This document shows positions 4,469 through 5,776 of a stretch of DNA of 5,776 nucleotides, piece after piece (position 1 is the stretch's first letter; each line of letters begins with the position of its first letter). The stretch covers positions 1 to 5,776 of the forward strand of contig JAUUYO010000213.1 in assembly GCA_030590405.1 (NCBI GenBank), read 5' to 3'. A program made the translations under genes and the position numbers. The DNA is from Kangiellaceae bacterium. GTDB lineage: Bacteria; Pseudomonadota; Gammaproteobacteria; Enterobacterales; Kangiellaceae. The notes below the pieces were generated by a model. That model ran no database searches. It was not told where the DNA came from and saw only the letters and a program-made list of their open reading frames with translations.

Positions 4469-5776
4469 CTACGCCGTCACCGTTGGGTTGTTAAGTAAAA
4501 TATAATCTTTCATATGATGGTTTTGAGCTTTAGCCAGTCCATAATTGGCATCTTGCAATAATTGAGAAACCGATAAATGTTGATCCGGGTTATAAATAAT
4601 CCCACCGAGTTTAGCGTCGATAAACAGTTCAGTTTCTGTACCGACAACTTGTTGGGTATTGCTCAAGTTTTTGTGAATTTTCCGCAAATATTCTTCTGCT
4701 TCATTTCTCGATTTTACTCTGGCAGCAATATAAAATTCATCGTCACTAAAGTGACAAACTAAATCGTACGGCTTTAATCCTCCAATCAGAATATCACTCA
4801 CCATCAATAACAGACTATTACCAATCTCACGTCCATAACTGGCGCTGATTTTTTTTATTTGCCGTATATTGATGACAGCTACAAAAAGCAATGTATTTTC
4901 TTGCTGACTTCTTTGCATTTCTTCAGATAGACGCTGAAAAAAAGCTGGTCGCAATAGGCAGCCAGTAAGATAATCATAAGTCGCTCCTTTAAAGATTTGC
5001 CAATATTTATGAGTGATGATTAGTGACATACAAGTGCCGACGAGTGTCGCTGCCAATAACAATAAAGATGGTCTTAAGGGTAAACGGATATCAGCCAATA
5101 AACTTGACTGACTGATGGCGTCATAACTAAGAAAAAGCCAGCCAAATAAGCTAAAAGCGCCAACCACCCAGCTATACCGTTTGTTTTTGTATATCGAAAT
5201 AAGTATGGCGCTGCCAGTCGTGAAAAAAGCAACGACACAGATTATCCAATAACCATATTCTGCCACAATTCTTGTTTTTAAAGGGTCGGGAAACATAATA
5301 TTAATCAGTCCAGGAGTGGCCATGAACAATATTCCAATGACATAGGTCTTGCGAACTTCTAAATCAAAAAAACGGAAAACAAAAAATGAAAAAGATACCA
5401 CGGCAACACTAATCATAAATATTTCGATTTTAAATGTTGAGCTTAAATCAAACCCCATGTGTAGTGGTGCCTGTGAACGCACAAAAGCGATCACTGCGAA
5501 TGAAATCAAATATAAAGATAAATAAAGTGTTTCGTTACTACCTTTTACCAGAAAATAATAAAACATTTGAAAGACTGTCAGGATCAGAAATATTGCGATA
5601 GAAATCACATAGATATAATCGGCTTCCTGCTGCTGATGTGCCATTTCAAAATATTCACCAATCACCACTGGGTGCTGTTTTAATCCCGGAGAGTTGACCG
5701 AGCTGAATGTTTTGATTTCTAGCTGATTAAACTGATTAAATTTGAGCATGATTGACGGGATCATGTAAAGTCGCTG
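4469..5776 (-). CDS. 7TM membrane signalling protein with degenerate GGDEF domain (5' end outside window)
   Basis: The visible part is an N-terminal segment (about 1-45, counted from the Met at 5764), seven predicted membrane helices (about 50-72, 79-95, 110-130, 140-158, 170-191, 198-214, 230-251), and a C-terminal GGDEF-like domain (about 262-425). The arrangement resembles 7TMR-DISM receptors, in which a periplasmic beta-sandwich precedes the 7TM unit. The GGDEF fold is recognisable from YDYLTGC (263-269) and DANYGLAKAQ (405-414), but the active site is lost. The signature is SDDEF (340-344), the usual D-x-D metal motif is N299-I-R301, the N-D pair of KxIND is S307-A308, and the GD after the helix is GN (315-316). 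A diguanylate cyclase would therefore be expected to be inactive; a sensor or docking role is inference. The reading frame stays open to the window edge (Gln-Arg-Leu-Tyr before Met), and no Shine-Dalgarno precedes that Met, so the gene is probably longer. Confidence 0.85.
   Translation of the reverse strand, partial: QRLYMIPSIMLKFNQFNQLEIKTFSSVNSPGLKQHPVVIGEYFEMAHQQQEADYIYVISIAIFLILTVFQMFYYFLVKGSNETLYLSLYLISFAVIAFVRSQAPLHMGFDLSSTFKIEIFMISVAVVSFSFFVFRFFDLEVRKTYVIGILFMATPGLINIMFPDPLKTRIVAEYGYWIICVVAFFTTGSAILISIYKNKRYSWVVGAFSLFGWLFLSYDAISQSSLLADIRLPLRPSLLLLAATLVGTCMSLIITHKYWQIFKGATYDYLTGCLLRPAFFQRLSEEMQRSQQENTLLFVAVINIRQIKKISASYGREIGNSLLLMVSDILIGGLKPYDLVCHFSDDEFYIAARVKSRNEAEEYLRKIHKNLSNTQQVVGTETELFIDAKLGGIIYNPDQHLSVSQLLQDANYGLAKAQNHHMKDYILLNNPTVTA

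Noticed and set aside
4577..4762. 61-codon + strand open frame inside the GGDEF gene
   Set aside because: Antisense shadow of the GGDEF domain with no ribosome-binding site or family match.

Overview
The window is about 5.8 kb of ordinary bacterial chromosome. It is AT-rich and gene-dense, and most likely gammaproteobacterial. The evidence for this is the set of recognisable families (YajQ, YaiI/UPF0178, a proteobacterial-type MgtE, a 7TM-plus-GGDEF signalling protein) and a lipoprotein signal. A marine lineage such as the Kangiellaceae would fit, but that is only an impression; the genus cannot be read from this sequence.

Layout. Positions 1-238 hold no gene. They contain a compact nested inverted repeat (25-167) of the widespread 'cattgcgagg...gcggcaatctcc' kind, then an AT-rich leader. 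Next, on the + strand, come a predicted lipoprotein M19 (renal-dipeptidase-type) metallopeptidase (239-1543) and, 6 nt later, a YaiI/UPF0178 protein (1550-1996). Facing them on the - strand is mgtE (3744-2356), followed by a small helix-hairpin-helix protein of the Cdd1 family (2310-2029), probably co-transcribed. A 210-bp divergent intergenic region (3745-3954) separates mgtE from yajQ (+, 3955-4437). It carries one extended -10 promoter candidate for each direction and two small dyads on the mgtE side. The last gene (-, 5776-4469) is a membrane GGDEF protein whose 5' end lies beyond the window.

Function. The genes look mostly like independent housekeeping functions: peptide hydrolysis in the envelope, Mg2+ uptake, and nucleotide-linked signalling. 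The one plausible functional theme is at the right end. A YajQ-family protein (some members are c-di-GMP effectors) converges on a 7TM sensor whose GGDEF domain has lost nearly all of its cyclase residues (SDDEF in place of GGDEF). No convincing new multi-gene system is visible. The observations most worth a second look are the nested repeat with its side hairpin, the degenerate GGDEF protein, and the dyads in the mgtE control region.
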